From contig CM067504.1 of assembly GCA_034509495.1 (NCBI GenBank), forward strand, positions 1,200,755 through 1,264,754: DNA of 64,000 bases, in the 5' to 3' direction. Under the pieces are notes generated by a model. It searched no databases. It had not been told where the DNA came from and saw only the letters and a list, made by a program, of their open reading frames with translations. Shown one piece after another: positions 47,650-60,700 of the stretch (positions are counted from its first letter, which is position 1; each line of letters opens with the position of its first letter). The translations under genes were made by a program, and so were the position numbers. Origin of the DNA: Acestrorhynchus altus (lineage: Eukaryota; Chordata; Actinopteri; Characiformes; Acestrorhynchidae).

Positions 47650-48897
47650 ATGTTGCTGAACGACACAGAGCTTAATGGCAATGACTCGTTTTCCTGCGCC
47701 TCTCCCTCTGTGGAGGGGTACCGGTATTTCGGAGTGCTGTGGGGATCCATTGTGACTATAGTGGGAACACTGGGCAACGTTCTCACTGTGCTTGCCTTCG
47801 CCACAGACACCCGTCTGCGAACGCGATTCAACGTCCTCATCGTAAACCTGGCGTTGGCTGACATTCTGTACTGCACCATTCTACAGCCAGTCAGCGTGGA
47901 CTCCTACCTCCACCTGCGCTGGAGGGGTGGGGCCACCTGGTGTCAAATGTTTGGGCTCCTCCTCTTCCTGTCCAATAGTGTGTCCATTATCACACTATGC
48001 CTCATCGCGGCCAGCCGATACTTGGTCGTTGCTCACCGGACATCCCGTGTGGCCCGCTTGCTGCTGTCCCGCAGTGGCATAGCCGTGCTCCTCGTAAGCT
48101 CCTGGGCCCTGGGCCTGGCCAGCTTCGGCCCCCTTTGGCCTGTCTATGTATTCACACCACAAGTGTGCACCTGCAGTTTCCACCGCACCAAGGGCCGCCC
48201 TTACACCACTGTTCTGCTCTTCTTCTACTTCTTCCTCGGGCTGGGCTTCGTTGGACTTTTCTATTTTCTGATCTATCGCAAGGTGCGTGTGGCTGCCAAG
48301 GCCCTGATCAAATACAGGCCCAGCCGGCGTTCTTCAAGACGCAAGCGTCTGGAGGCTGAGGGGACAGATGGTGACGACAGTGGAATCGGTGTCGGGACCA
48401 CAGCAACTCAGAGCTCTGAGATCAGTGACCATGCAGTGGAAACGCACCACGACAAGAGCAGCGTGACTGAACACTCCACAAAGATCTCTGACGTCACCCC
48501 TGCAACTCAGCAGACCACAGGTCAAAGAGCTGAGGTGGCTTCAAATGGAGTAAAAGAATTAAAAGAATCATCAAAGGCCCCTGCTCCGGCTTCGGCCCAA
48601 GCTCCCACAGCACCGTCCACCCCAGAGGACAACGAGTTTAAACGTGTAACCCGGATGTGCTTCACTGTCTTCTTATGCTTTGTAGGCTGCTTTGCACCCT
48701 TCATTCTCCTGAACATCGCAGACAAGAATAACCGTGCTCCACAGGTGGTCCACATGTTCTGCGCTAACCTCACATGGCTTAACAGCTGTATCAACCCTCT
48801 GCTGTACGCAGCCATGAATCGCCAGTTTAACCAGGCCTACCAAGACCTGCTGTCCAGAGCTTTATGGCCACTCGCACACTTCTGGAGAAGACCCTGA
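47650..48897 (+). CDS. gpr84: G protein-coupled receptor 84 (medium-chain fatty-acid receptor)
   Basis: Intact single coding exon, 415 residues (human about 396). The ATG at 47650 follows an acceptor CACAG and fits better than the in-frame ATG at 47611. The N-terminus has NDT and NDS glycosylation sites. Seven membrane segments: about 27-50 (GN43), 62-84 (NLALAD), 98-122, 143-166, 185-209, 333-356 and 366-388 (NPLLY 382-386). Cys98 and the CTC at 173-175 can form the usual disulfide. Intracellular loop 3 (210-330) is long, Ser/Thr-, Ala- and Gln-rich, as in GPR84. CTCSFHRTKGRPY in loop 2, RMCFTVFLCF in segment 6 and ANLTWLNSCINPLLYAAMNR at the end match GPR84 closely. Known role: Gi-coupled pro-inflammatory receptor for C9-C14 fatty acids on myeloid cells. 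Odd: SRY at 122-124 instead of DRY or the GRY of human GPR84. Confidence 0.92.
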   Translation: MLLNDTELNGNDSFSCASPSVEGYRYFGVLWGSIVTIVGTLGNVLTVLAFATDTRLRTRFNVLIVNLALADILYCTILQPVSVDSYLHLRWRGGATWCQMFGLLLFLSNSVSIITLCLIAASRYLVVAHRTSRVARLLLSRSGIAVLLVSSWALGLASFGPLWPVYVFTPQVCTCSFHRTKGRPYTTVLLFFYFFLGLGFVGLFYFLIYRKVRVAAKALIKYRPSRRSSRRKRLEAEGTDGDDSGIGVGTTATQSSEISDHAVETHHDKSSVTEHSTKISDVTPATQQTTGQRAEVASNGVKELKESSKAPAPASAQAPTAPSTPEDNEFKRVTRMCFTVFLCFVGCFAPFILLNIADKNNRAPQVVHMFCANLTWLNSCINPLLYAAMNRQFNQAYQDLLSRALWPLAHFWRRP

Positions 48898-49427
48898 GGC
48901 ACACCTAACTAACGCCAGTTAAGGCTACAGTCTTCAGGCTTCATCCAGGCTGAACTCAGAACTCCGGACTGGAAAACGCCAGTGCCAAGCTTGTGAACTG
49001 CAGCGTCCCAAAATGCTTCTCCCAGAAGCCAGAGACGTGAGAATAAAGAAGTGCCCGCCTCACATTTCTTCATATTTACTGTTATTATTGTTATCGTTTT
49101 GTATTTTCTTTTTCTTTGGTCTTACAGCGCACAACACTTATTTATCCTCCTTTCACGCTGATCTTCAATGGTCAGGACAGCAGTGCTGCTGGACTGTTTA
49201 AACACTGTGTCCACTCTATTAGACACTCCTACCTAGTTGTTCCACCTTGTAGATGTAAAGTCACAGACAGAAGCTCATTTCTATGAGTCTGTGTCTAATG
49301 TTCGAAAGCATTTCACGGATTTCATGTTCAAGACTGAGGACCGGTCTCCGGGATTGGGGAATGCCCACACAACATGTGATGCATGTGACTTATTTTATGT
49401 CTCAGGAGCTTGAATATATATTTGTTA

Positions 49428-49433
49428 AATAAA
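49428..49433 (+). promoter_or_regulatory. Polyadenylation signal AATAAA of gpr84
   Basis: AATAAA about 530 bases after the stop, followed within 25 bases by T-rich sequence. A plausible 3' end. Confidence 0.6.
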
Positions 49434-49739
49434 GGTTTTTATTATATAACTTCACTGTTCCCTGACCAGGGCTGTTCATTGTGTACCGATGAGCTGACAG
49501 GACACAGACCGAGACATTACTAATCCAACAGCTGTACCTTTACAGTTAACAACTATCTGCACACAGACAGCGAAGTTATGCAAGAGCAATTCACATTTCC
49601 TGCATTTCACAAGCTGAGACAGGCTCTGGCTACACTGTTATGTACCATAAAGTTCCACACTGTAAAACAGGAATGACCCGGCGTGTGGACACCACGTACA
49701 TAACACGGGAATTTGTCATGATGTCATTTTTTCCCATGT

Positions 49740-50870
49740 GCCACTACAAATGATTACACCATCGTTAGAGAGGGGTTTGGAGGAGACTCTTATTTAAACC
49801 TCAGACATTAGGCTGGTTTGATCTTGATCGTTGAAGTGAGTGGGATCATCAAGGTCAGATCCAAAGAGCTCTCTGGGGTCTTCAGAAAGAAGTTTGTAGA
49901 TGCAGATGAGTCTGAGAAGGGATTTAAAAAGATCTCAGAACAATTAGAAATCAGCCGTTCCACTGTCCAGAACATCATTTACAAGTGGAGAACATTTAGA
50001 ACCACTGCCCACATGACCAGATCAGACCATCCTACAAGTTCAGCCCAAGAGCAGAACCACAAGATGAGTAAAGAAGATCCAACAATCCTAAAATGTTCAT
50101 CACAAATCTATAGGTAACTCTCACCACAGCTGATTACAAAGTGCAGCTTTCACCTTCAGAAAGAGACCAAACCAGTTTGATCTTCATGGAGGTGTTTAAG
50201 GAGGAAACCCTTACTGTCAAAAACATCAAGACAAGACTGAATGCTTTGAGCACAAGAACCTCATAGCAGCTGTGAAGCATGGTGGTGGGAGTGTGATGGT
50301 GTGGAGCTGCTCTGCTGCAGCAGGGTGTGGAGATCTCTCCATCATAGAAACCACTATGAGATCTTTATTGTATCAGAGGGGGTTTGAGGAGAACGGAAGA
50401 GCGTCTGTACAAAGACTGACGCTGAAACATCACAGAGCTAAAAGAATTCCGCATGGAGGAGTGGGAACGTCGTTCTTCCAGTCGATGTCAGAGACGTTAG
50501 ACGGTTCTAGAAACATCTCACTGACATTATTTCAGACAAAGGAGGAGAAACAGATATTAGGGTCTGAACTTTATCCTCACAAAAAAACAAGAATAATTCT
50601 AATAAAGTCCTGATCTTAATCCAGTAGAGATGTTGTGAAGGAGCTGAAGCAGCAGTTGATGGAGGAAACCACCAACATCACAGAGCTGAAGCTGGTTTGT
50701 GGAGGAATGAACTCAAATCAGTGCAGGACTGATCAACCGTTACGGAGACGTTTAGTTACAGTTATTGCTGCACAAGAGGAGACACAGCAGATACTGAAAT
50801 CAGAGTCACAGACTTTCACCCTCAGAGATATAAACACTGATCATCTTCAATAAATAAATTATATATTGTG
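49740..50870 (+). mobile_element. Tc1-like transposon relic
   Basis: The frame 49818-50117 reads KFVDADESEKGFKKISEQLE and ISRSTVQNIIYKWRTFRTTA (helix-turn-helix). 50272 on reads KHGGGSVMVWSCSAAAGCGD, and 50635 on reads LKQQLMEETTNITELKLVC and TDQPLRRRLVTVIAAQ (C-terminus). Parts between are deleted or frameshifted. Confidence 0.8.
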
Positions 50871-51099
50871 ATATTTTTGGATGATTTGTTTGATTTGGTT
50901 CCTGATCTTCTTTTAGCTCAAATTTATCCAGAAATACAGAAAATTATAAAGGGGTCACAACCTTTCAGGTCCAACTGTTTATGTGCCAAACCACAACTGC
51001 TGAGTTGAGCTGAATTTATTCTACTTTGGAGAATGTTGTTCTATACTGCCACCATCAGGCCAATAAGTATATTGTCTGCTGTAGGTACAACAGTGGGTC

Positions 51100-51144
<45 letters not shown>

Positions 51145-51784
51145 GTAGAAGAAGAAGAAGAAGAAAACATACTAATTGTGCACTCTATTATTACTAGCTC
51201 TGCATTTCATCAGTTAACAACCAACTAATCAGCCATAATGAAGTGGACAGAATAAGATTATCAGCCGATAAAGGATGGGATATACTGTACAGTCAGCTCT
51301 CACCATTGCTGTGCTGGAAGCAAGAAAACTGGGCAAGTCTGACTATTTTACAAGGACTTGATGAGGAGTTATAGTGTCTGTAGAACATCAGGGTTCATCA
51401 GGAGTTCCCAGCATGCAGTGGTGATTACCAAACCAAAGGGTCATCTAAAGGGCACCCAACAGATTAAATGCAGACTGTCTGATCTGACCCCATATAAGAG
51501 CTATTGTGGAGTCCCAGCCTCAGGTCAGCGGTGTTCTGGCAGCATGAGGGGGACCTACACTACTCGGCAGGTGGTTTTATTGTAATGGCAACCTGGTGTA
51601 TAAACTAGTCTTGGATGTGGTGCTTGACAATCAAATCCTGGTTGAAGGTAAGCGATCAGTGTCCATGCATTAAGAATTAAACACTATGTTTGGACTTAAA
51701 CCTGGAACAACAATGTGAGAAAGGCCTTGCTTAGATGTTTACCTTGGGTTCCCTCATGACCTCAGAATATTACGCACCTCGTTT
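50871..51784. other. Unassigned stretch with (AAT)n
   Basis: Contains (AAT)n at 51101-51144 then (AGA)n to 51165. No host exon was seen. Confidence 0.45.
51101..51165. repeat. (AAT)n followed by (AGA)n microsatellite
   Basis: Two adjacent trinucleotide runs. Confidence 0.95.
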
Positions 51785-53100
51785 AAAGACTGTACAGTGG
51801 AGCAAAAAGTATTTAGTCAACCACTGATCTCACTGATCCTACTTATAAAGATGAAAGACAAAAATCCAGGGAATCACACTGTAGGATTCTGATTTTATTT
51901 GTCCCATAAACAAGCAATATTTCTGTCTCTCACAGACCTGCAACAACTTCTTTAAGAAGTGCTTCTGTCCTCCACTTGTCTCCTATATTAATGGCACCTG
52001 TGTGACCTCATTACCGTATAAAAGACACCTGTCCACAGCCTCGAACAGTCAGACTCCAAACTCAACCGCGGCCTAGACCAAAGAGCTGTCGAAGGACACC
52101 AGGAAGAAAAGTGTAGACCTGCACCAGGCTGTGAAGAGTGAATCTACAGTAGACAAGCAGGACGGTGTGAATAAATCAACTGTGGGAGTCGTTGTAAGAA
52201 AACGGAAGACATATAAAACCACTGATAGTCTCCCTCGATCTGGGGCCTCACGCAAGATCTCATCCCGTGGTGTCAAAATGATCATGAGAACAGAGAGCAA
52301 AATCCCAGAATTACACAAAGGCACCTGATGAATGACCTGCAGAGAGCTGGGACAGTAACAAAGGCTACCATCAGAAACACACTACACCGAGAGCCTGCAG
52401 TGCAAGGCTATAACTACTGTGAAGCATGGGGGTGGAAACATCAGGGTTTGGGGACAGGACGCCTGATCTGTTTTAAGGGAAGAAAGAATGGGGCCATGTT
52501 TCATATGATTTTCAGCCAAAACCTCTTTCCATCTGAAGATAGACGTGGCTGGGTCTTCTAGCATGACAGTGACCCCAAACACCACTCAAGCAACGAAGGA
52601 GTGGCTCCGTTATAGCATTTCAAGGTGCTGGAGTGGCCTAGCCAGTGTCCAGACCTCACCTCCCTCAAGTTTGTGAGGGAGATGAAAGTCTGCCTAGCGA
52701 CCGCCCCAAAACATCACTGCTCCAGTCGATCTGCGTGGAGGAACGGCCCAAAATACCAGCGACGGTGAGAGCAAACCTGGTGAAGATGTCTGTGCTCTCC
52801 GGTGTCGAATAGCGGAGGATGGGTCCCTCTCAAGGTTTCTTCCTCCCAGTCTGAGGGAGTTTCCTGCCACTGCTGATTTGAGGCTGGGACCCGGATTTCT
52901 GTAAAGCTGCTTTGTGAGACTCCTTTGTTGTAGACAGCGCTATAAAAATAATCTTCGAAGACTTACAGGAAGCGTATGACCTCCGTCACCGCCAGCAAAG
53001 GTTATGTTACAAAGTATTGAGTTGTACTTTTGTTTTTGACCAAATACTTATTTTCCATCATTTACAAATAAATTCCTGAAAAATCCTACAGCGTGACTTC
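51785..53100 (+). mobile_element. Tc1-like transposon relic with a secondary repeat
   Basis: It starts near ACAGTGGAGCAAAAAGTATT and ends near CCAAATACTTATTTTCCATC, ends typical of a fish Tc1 family. The interior reads NKSTVGVVVRKRKTYKTT, SLPRSGASRKISSRGVK and, near 52420, KHGGGN-like codons. A foreign repeat lies near 52790-52960 (CCCTCTCAAGGTTTCTTCCT, GTAAAGCTGCTTTGTGAGAC). Confidence 0.7.
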
Positions 53101-54436
53101 CTGGTTTATCGTTCTCATTTTGTGATCATAGGTCACGGCAGATACTGAAAGCAGAGGGTCACACACATCTCCACAGTCACAGACCACACAGACATAAGGA
53201 ATGTCTCTATTTATTATCCAGTAAATCGCTGAAATGGTTTATTGTCCATTGACTGATTTACAAAAAAATGAATGAATGAAATCAATTAAAAGCTTAACGA
53301 CTGCAAAAGATTAATGTCAAGATTTTTCCAGTTTGCTCTATGATTACGGAACAACTGCTTACATGTATGGTTAATGGTTTGTTCACGAAGCTCTATGGTC
53401 AAACGAAGCTGCAATCTAACACAGATATCCTTTAATACGGTGATACGAGTCAACAATGCAGAATTGAACAGATGAGAAGTTTGGGATCAGGCACAAAGGC
53501 TGTGTAAGGGACACCGGAGGTGAAATAGCATTCACATGGGAGACAGTTTAACAGGAAATAAACGTGTGAGCTGAAAGGTCACCAGCAGGAGAAGAAACAG
53601 AAGTTGATCTATTTATTGGGTCGAGTTCTGTGTTTACTCTGGATTGCAGAATACGGGTCTGATGGCTGCCACTCAAGACAATGAGAGAGTTAATCAGTCC
53701 GTCCTAAGTGCTTAAACGTCTTTAAAAATCAAGAACGTTCCTTTAATAACGTCACAGAAGAGTTCCCAAATCTTGGTCTTGGAATTGCTCTGCACTACAG
53801 TTAGTGGTTAATTAGATGCTGCAAGAGTTAAACTGGGCTGGAATGAGGGATGGGGTGGGCTGGGAAGGGGGGGCCCGGTTTCATCCATACGGAAGGGGGT
53901 GGTCCCCCATATTCATTTAGTTCTATTTGTTTGGTTTGTCCATTAAAAATTGTGGGTCCCCTGTGCTGATTTGGTTTTTGGTGGCGGGGACACTCAGACT
54001 GGGCTGAGTACCACCCCTGATGTAGGTTAGCGATTATGGTCAGATTCCAAATTTGGCTGAAACGGATTTTACATACACAATAAAATTCACAGGATACAAA
54101 TACATTTTCTTATGTAAACAATTCACAAGTCTCTAAAATAAAGTGCGCTGGGGTTAAAGGTCAAACCTTTTCTTTTTTACAAACCAATAAAAAGTGCAGC
54201 ATTTTTATCCATTTGGATTCGGCTTGAAGCCTGCGTGTGTCACGACATCAGACGACCTACGTAAAAATCCCAGTGCAAAATTACCCCAGGACCAGGACTG
54301 AGAATCAGAGGAGCACAAATCTTCTTGCATTAACGAGACGTCTTAAAAGGTGATCACAAAAGCCGGCTTTTCGGATTACTAACCGACTTCTGTACATGTG
54401 AATGCTACTTTCCAGTCCGCACTACACCGACAAAGT
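53101..54436 (-). other. Probable 3' UTR of the STAT gene
   Basis: Downstream of the STAT stop on the minus strand. Minus-strand AATAAA signals occur at 53210-53215 and 53238-53243. No other feature is recognised, apart from poly-purine GGGCTGGGAAGGGGGGG near 53860. Inference only. Confidence 0.4.
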
Positions 54437-54795
54437 TCAGGGGGTCAAAGGCACTCCCACAGGAGAACCCTGAGTGTTCAATCCTTCCAGGATGAAGGGA
54501 TCATTGAGAAACTCTTGGAGCGTTGGCAGAGGAAGATCTGGGGAACATGGGTCTGGAATGATGCTCAGGAAAGATTCACTGGTGATGTTATTCAGTAGAA
54601 CATTATCAACAACATCTGAAGGTAAACCTTGATAAAGATTTTGATAAAGTAAACCTGAAAACTGTTCGGATCGACCATCTAAAGAATTGTCCAGAACTCC
54701 GTTGGGTGAAGCAGGACTGTTTGCACAGTTGTAGAGCATGGGTGAGTTTTCTGGCTCTCGCAGCAGGATGTCTTCATTCACTTCAGGACAAGAGT
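54437..54795 (-). CDS. stat2: stat2-like last coding exon (activation tail)
   Basis: Acceptor TTTCCAAAG precedes ACTCTTG. The open frame runs CPEVNEDILLREPENSPMLY ... SPDLPLPTLQEFLNDPFILE to TGA at 54437-54439. Rich in D, E, P and L, like a STAT transactivation domain. The frame needs a phase-1 partner, but the upstream exon at 57691 ends in phase 2, so a small exon or an indel lies between. Confidence 0.6.
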
Positions 54796-57700
54796 CTTTG
54801 GAAAGAGAGAGAGAAATTCAGCACATTTTGGTTTTATAATAAATATACATTAAAACCCTTGAATATGTAAAACACCATTTAAATCAGTTGGGCTTTGTAA
54901 GCAGAACATCCTCGGCTTTGTTTACATGCCAGTCTTGCCTGGACCAATATGGCGCACACACACACTGAAGTGGCGATTGGTATCTGGGTAAAGATATTTA
55001 GGGGCACGAAGTCAGAAGTTCTAAATCTGAAAATCACCCCAAACAAACATACTGAGCAAAGAACTGAGTACATCTTAAAAAAGGAAAACAGCGAGGATGG
55101 AAAAGGACTTTCTAATTTCATTTTGTCACATGACCAACAGGGAAAGCAGCAGAAGAGTGAAGAAGGGGTTAAGCATAGCAGTGTGTTTTTGAGGACAATC
55201 CAGGAAAGATCATTAATAACAGCCTCACTAATAATGTTAAACACTGATTTTATGGCTCGGCATAGATAATAGTTGCACCCAGAAGGACGTGTGGGATTGC
55301 AGTTCTGTTGGGAAGGAAGATGAAGGTGATCAGGATCAATAACTTATAACTGTAGTCTGATCTGATCAATATTTATTGATCTACTCATACAGAAGTGGTG
55401 TCTCTCAGGACGGCGTCGGGTTTAACGCAACACGCCAGACGTCTCTGCATGGAGTTGTAGAGGTTCCTAATGGTGTCCTGTGATGATCCATCTCATGCAG
55501 CTTGAATGTTCTCACTCAGTTCTGCAGATGGTGTGGTAGGGGTGGAGTGTTGATAGAACGTCCAATAGCATCCACACATTTTCAATCAGGGACAGGTCTG
55601 GAGATGAGACCGACCACGGCGTAGTATCTGTGTCTTCAAGACAAGATCTTGAGACGGCAGCAGTGTGTGGACGAGCGTCGTCCTGTTGGAATAAAGCACC
55701 GGAGTGTGTGCTCAGAAAAGGTCCTGGTTGCAGGACCTCATTCTCAGGCCTTCTGGATGTGTGAGAACCCGCCTCCACACACTGATTCGTTGGTCGTCTC
55801 CAACAGGACAAATGTGGGACTCATCACTGAAGACGATCTGCTGCTGTCGGCTGTCAGTATGTTAGTTAGTATCAGATAAAATATGGCCATTTCTCTTACG
55901 CACAACAAGATTTTTTTAGTCATATCGTTCAGCTCTTTCACACCCCTTTCCGAAGTGTGACACTGGTACTACAGATGGGATTAGCAGGGATTACACTGGG
56001 AAGACTGGGAAGATTTCTGAAAGAAGAAGTTCTACTACTTCAACACACCTGCAGAAGACCACAAGCCAAAATATAAACATGCACAGCCACTGACAGCGAA
56101 TCGGACTGTTCAATGTTAGGCCTTTTCCACCAACAAAAAATGGGTTCCGTTCCAGTTCACAAACCGAATTTGTAACTGGTGCATTTCCACCGACAAACAG
56201 TTCTTTCTCAGCAGGAACCAACGATTAGAATGTTCTCAGCTTGAATGCTGGAGAAAAACAAACACCCGTAGCAGCACAAACGCATAGTCTGTATGCTCTA
56301 CCATCTTCTCACTTCCGTATCCTGTGTCGTACCATCAGTTTCATTAAAACCACAGGATGGTTCCCTGAGAAGCAGCCAAGGTTCTTAGAAGCCAGAACTG
56401 AACCAGTTCAAACACCAGAATTCGTTTGGTGGAAAAGACCTAATGTGTGTGACGCAACATTCCACTAAACTCACCGTTGTGCAGCATGCACGGCTCAGGC
56501 ACTGGCTCGCTTGTACCTCCATTCCTGTTGCAACCAAGCACACAGCACCTATTACCATGTGCAGTCGTTCAACCAGGCTTCTCAAGATTTGATAAACATC
56601 ATGTGGTAGAATCAGGTTTAGGCTGATTCACTTTAAAATCCTGACACTAGAAGCAGCAAGAACTGGAAAAAAATTCTTCACCCTCCAACCCCAGAAACCA
56701 TTCATGTCATAATGTTTTGGTAAACGTCCCGCGCTAAGGAATTTGGGGTCCAGCGTGACAGCCGTAAGAACCGGGAGAGCTAGCTTCCTGCAGACTTTAG
56801 ATTCAGCTCTAATCCACTCCACCAGAGCCGACTATTTACTGCCTTCGGAAGCTGATTGGCTGAATGGGTAGTGTTGGATTTGGGCTGGAGTTGACACTGG
56901 TAGCTGATCAGGAGCAGGGTTGGTGACGTCTGCTATGGAACTACCACAGCTGTTACTTTTACAAACTGAAGATACTCAACTAAATATTACAGGTTTCCTT
57001 ATAAAATACAAAAAATAATGCCTAAAAATGATCTCCATAACAAAAAACAACTAAAACAACAAACAGTAGACGATCAGAGACCTTTGTCTTTTCTACAAAT
57101 GACAAAAAATTAAAGAATTGGCAAAGAGATCAAAGAATATAAACAAATCAACAAACTTAAAAATGTTGTTGGTATTTTTAATCACCAATCAAGTTCAAGC
57201 CACATTTCTTCATATATTATGTTCAGTATCTTTGCTCAAGGACACTTCAGCCATGTCCTGCCAGTTCAGGGATTCAAACCACCAACCTTCCAATCACAGG
57301 GCTTGTTCCCTGACTGCCAGGCCACGGCTGCCCAGAGCCAACAGAGGTCATCGGTTCTACCCAAAATGGTGGTATTTAATTTGGAATTTGTGAGAAATGT
57401 TGTGTATTTTTACTAAAACACAGTCCTGTAAACTGGTCGTGTGGAGTGGTCTCCGGTCTCCCTCTAGATGAATACGATTGCAGGGTTGGGCGATATTGAA
57501 AAATGTATCATGATACCAAACGTCGATATCGAAGATAAAGATAAAATATCAGCGTCGTGTCACGTCTAACTGCACTGCTTTAAAATAAAGTGAAGCAGCT
57601 TCCAGCAGCAGCAGTTAATGTGTACATGTGAGCCTCAAACATAACGCACAGATAAACGACAGAAACGCAGTAAACGACAGAGATACTTACTTCGACACAA

Positions 57701-60700
57701 AGACCAGCTTGGTTTTGATGTATTTAAAGTACGGACTTTGCTCTGGAACACAGATACAAACATCATTAGTGACACTGTAATCAGAACCGCAGACGTCCTG
57801 TACACCTGACAGGAACATCCTGAATAAGCTCTCCAACGTAAAAGCTTCATCTGCATTTAAGGCTTTGATGCTCAGGTGTGCTTTCTGAACATCTCCACAA
57901 AACCTTACGACACAAGTCCTAAAAAGAGATTCTGTAAATGGAAAATGATCCAGGATTCCAGATCTGTGAGGGTATGAGAACCTATAAGATCAGCAGATCA
58001 TCTGAAGGGGGAATTGGGAGTCGGGTGTTTTCGTCATCATGGCTTGAACAAAAGAGATTTCTGAGGAGCTCAGAAGAGGAGCATTTTATGATCTTCAGGC
58101 TGGAAAAGGTTAGAAAATCATCTGGACACCAAATTCAAGATCATCATTACCTTCCTCAGGAGTGCTCCACCAACAAAGACCATTTACATCTGACACTCTT
58201 ATCCAGAGTGACTGAGAAGGTTACTCACATTACAGAAGTGGGCCAGAGTAGTGTTGGAGTCTCACCCAACGACACTTATTGGTGTGACCCAGCATAGATA
58301 CCCAGACTTGGAATCGAACCCCAGTCTCTCACATGGTGTGGTGGCTCACTGGCATTAACCACAAGGTGTGTAATAGTCCACCAGCTCACAAAGGAACCCA
58401 AGAGAACCTCTATCCAACTAAAGGTCTTTCTCAAATTGTCTAATATTAATGTTCACGAGTCCACCATCAGGAGAACACTGAACAATGTCAGGGCATTTCA
58501 GGGTTGTAAGGTTCTCCAAAAAGAACATTGCTGCCCATCTAGAGTTTGATAAAGATGACATGGACGAACCAGAAGACTGGAACAATGTTTTTTGGATGGA
58601 TGAGACAAAAATAGATATTTTTAGACATCTGTGAAACTTGGTGGTGGTAGTGTCATGGTTTTGGGCCAGATTCAGATGTGAGTTTGGTTCGACTTTTAGG
58701 ACTTTCAGTTTATTTAAAAAACTATATAAATATTAGAGTTTCATGGTTATCTATTTACACATTGACAATTATGTCATAAGACAGACTGGAGTGACAGCAC
58801 ACCACAACACTCTCACACACTTGGCGTCCAATCGCACACACTAACAGACGTGGCTCACCTCCGGTCTTCTCGTTGTAGTATTTGCCGAATGCCTGGTCTT
58901 TGGGGACGTTTGGGTAGAGGTACTGGAGTGGGTACACTGGAGCATTGTCTGTCTCCATGATCTGGAAGTTGCGCAGGATCTCTGCCATCGGAATCTGCTT
59001 CAGGTCCACACTGGAGAACGGCTGCACTGTTCGCACGTTGGGAGTACCTAGAGTCGAATCACATACGGGCCTGTAGCTCAGTACGATCTGTGACACCGTG
59101 ACACAGTGACACCAGTATGGCTGTGTTCATGGTGCACACTGTAGCCTCTGATTACACTGCTTACACAATTTCTCATCAAGATAATGCTGACACTGCTGGT
59201 ATCAGAGACGAGTGAGGTTTAAAAAGATCACATGACAAGATCACATGACTATGTAGTGGATATGCAGATTCTTCTTCTTCTTTCGGCTGCTCCCTTTAAG
59301 AGTCGCCACAGCGGATCATCTGCCTCCATCTTGCCCTATCCCCTGCCTCCTCTACTGTTACACCAACCATCTCCATATCCACCTTCACTACATCCATAAA
59401 CCTTCTCTGAGGTCTTCCTCTTCTCCTTCTGCCCGGCAGCTCCATCTCCAACATTCTTTGTCCAATATATCCACTATTCTTCCTCAACACACGTCCACAC
59501 CATCTCAACCCGACCTCTCTGGCTTTATCTTTAAACTGCTCCACCTTCACTGTCCCTCTGATCTGCTCATTTCTAATCTTGTCCCGTCCTCGTCACTCCC
59601 AACGAAAATCTCAGCATCGTGACTCAAATAACCTGCCGGACAAAAATAAGTCCCAATGGTGGTGTTAACTTTAGGCTCCTGATCAGGCTATAAATCCCTG
59701 TGGTGTGTGACACAGGTCACAGATTCAGAAGAGGTCACGAAGCAGAAGTTTAATGTTTGGCTAAAAGGAGTGATTGCATTTGGACCAAAGGCCACCGTGT
59801 GAAAGGAGGAGCTGAATATGCAGGTGTATGGAAGCATACGTTCATGAGTCCACCTCGAAAACGCAAGGTGACTCTCTTTTTGTCCGATGAGCCTCAAATA
59901 TGATTGGAGACTGAAAATCAAGGATTTGTGTTGCTTCAGGTTTAAGTTACACCCCCACCATGAAATGTGAATTGCATCACTTCAGTTCTGCAATGTGAAC
60001 ATGTATGTGTACCATCATTAGAGTACTCCACCCAGCTGAACGTGATTCCACCATCTTTGGCACTCTCGCTGAAGCGGAGGAGGAACGTCCCACCCTGCTT
60101 CTTCTTCAACAAAACCTTCTCCTTTCCCCTGCTTACAAAACCCATGATAGACCTACATACACACAAACACACACGTAAAAACACATTAAGGTTCCTGAGT
60201 TCATCGAAACTCTGTACATGCATGTATACACTCACTCTCAAAGAATAGTTGCACCCAGAAAGAATCAGCCAACAGGAACGAAACGTGGTGGGTAGGTTTG
60301 ACATTGTGAGAGATGTGAATGATTGGACTGGTCTTTTCTCTGTACCTGACTGACTACATAAGCTCGTAGTCCATTGGGCTGCATGATGCGGGACTACATA
60401 CACACAGACCATTAAACAGACGGCCCTTAACACCACGTCGTCACCAAAGACTACAATGGTGTCGTACCAGACTCTCATTTCGAGTCCAGATTTTGTTTTT
60501 CGCTGGAGACAAGTGTTGGATTGTCTCTGCAATTCCAGACCTGTCCCTGATTGAAAATGTGTGGGACGCTATTGGACACTCTATCAACACTCCACCCCTA
60601 CCACACCATCTGCAGAACTGAGTGAGAACATTCAAGCTGCATGGGATGGATCATCACAGGACACCATTAGGAACCTCTACACCTCCATGCAGAGACGTCT

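Noticed and set aside
48522..48815. Minus-strand frames inside gpr84
   Set aside because: Opposite-strand shadows of an intact, well-conserved GPCR.
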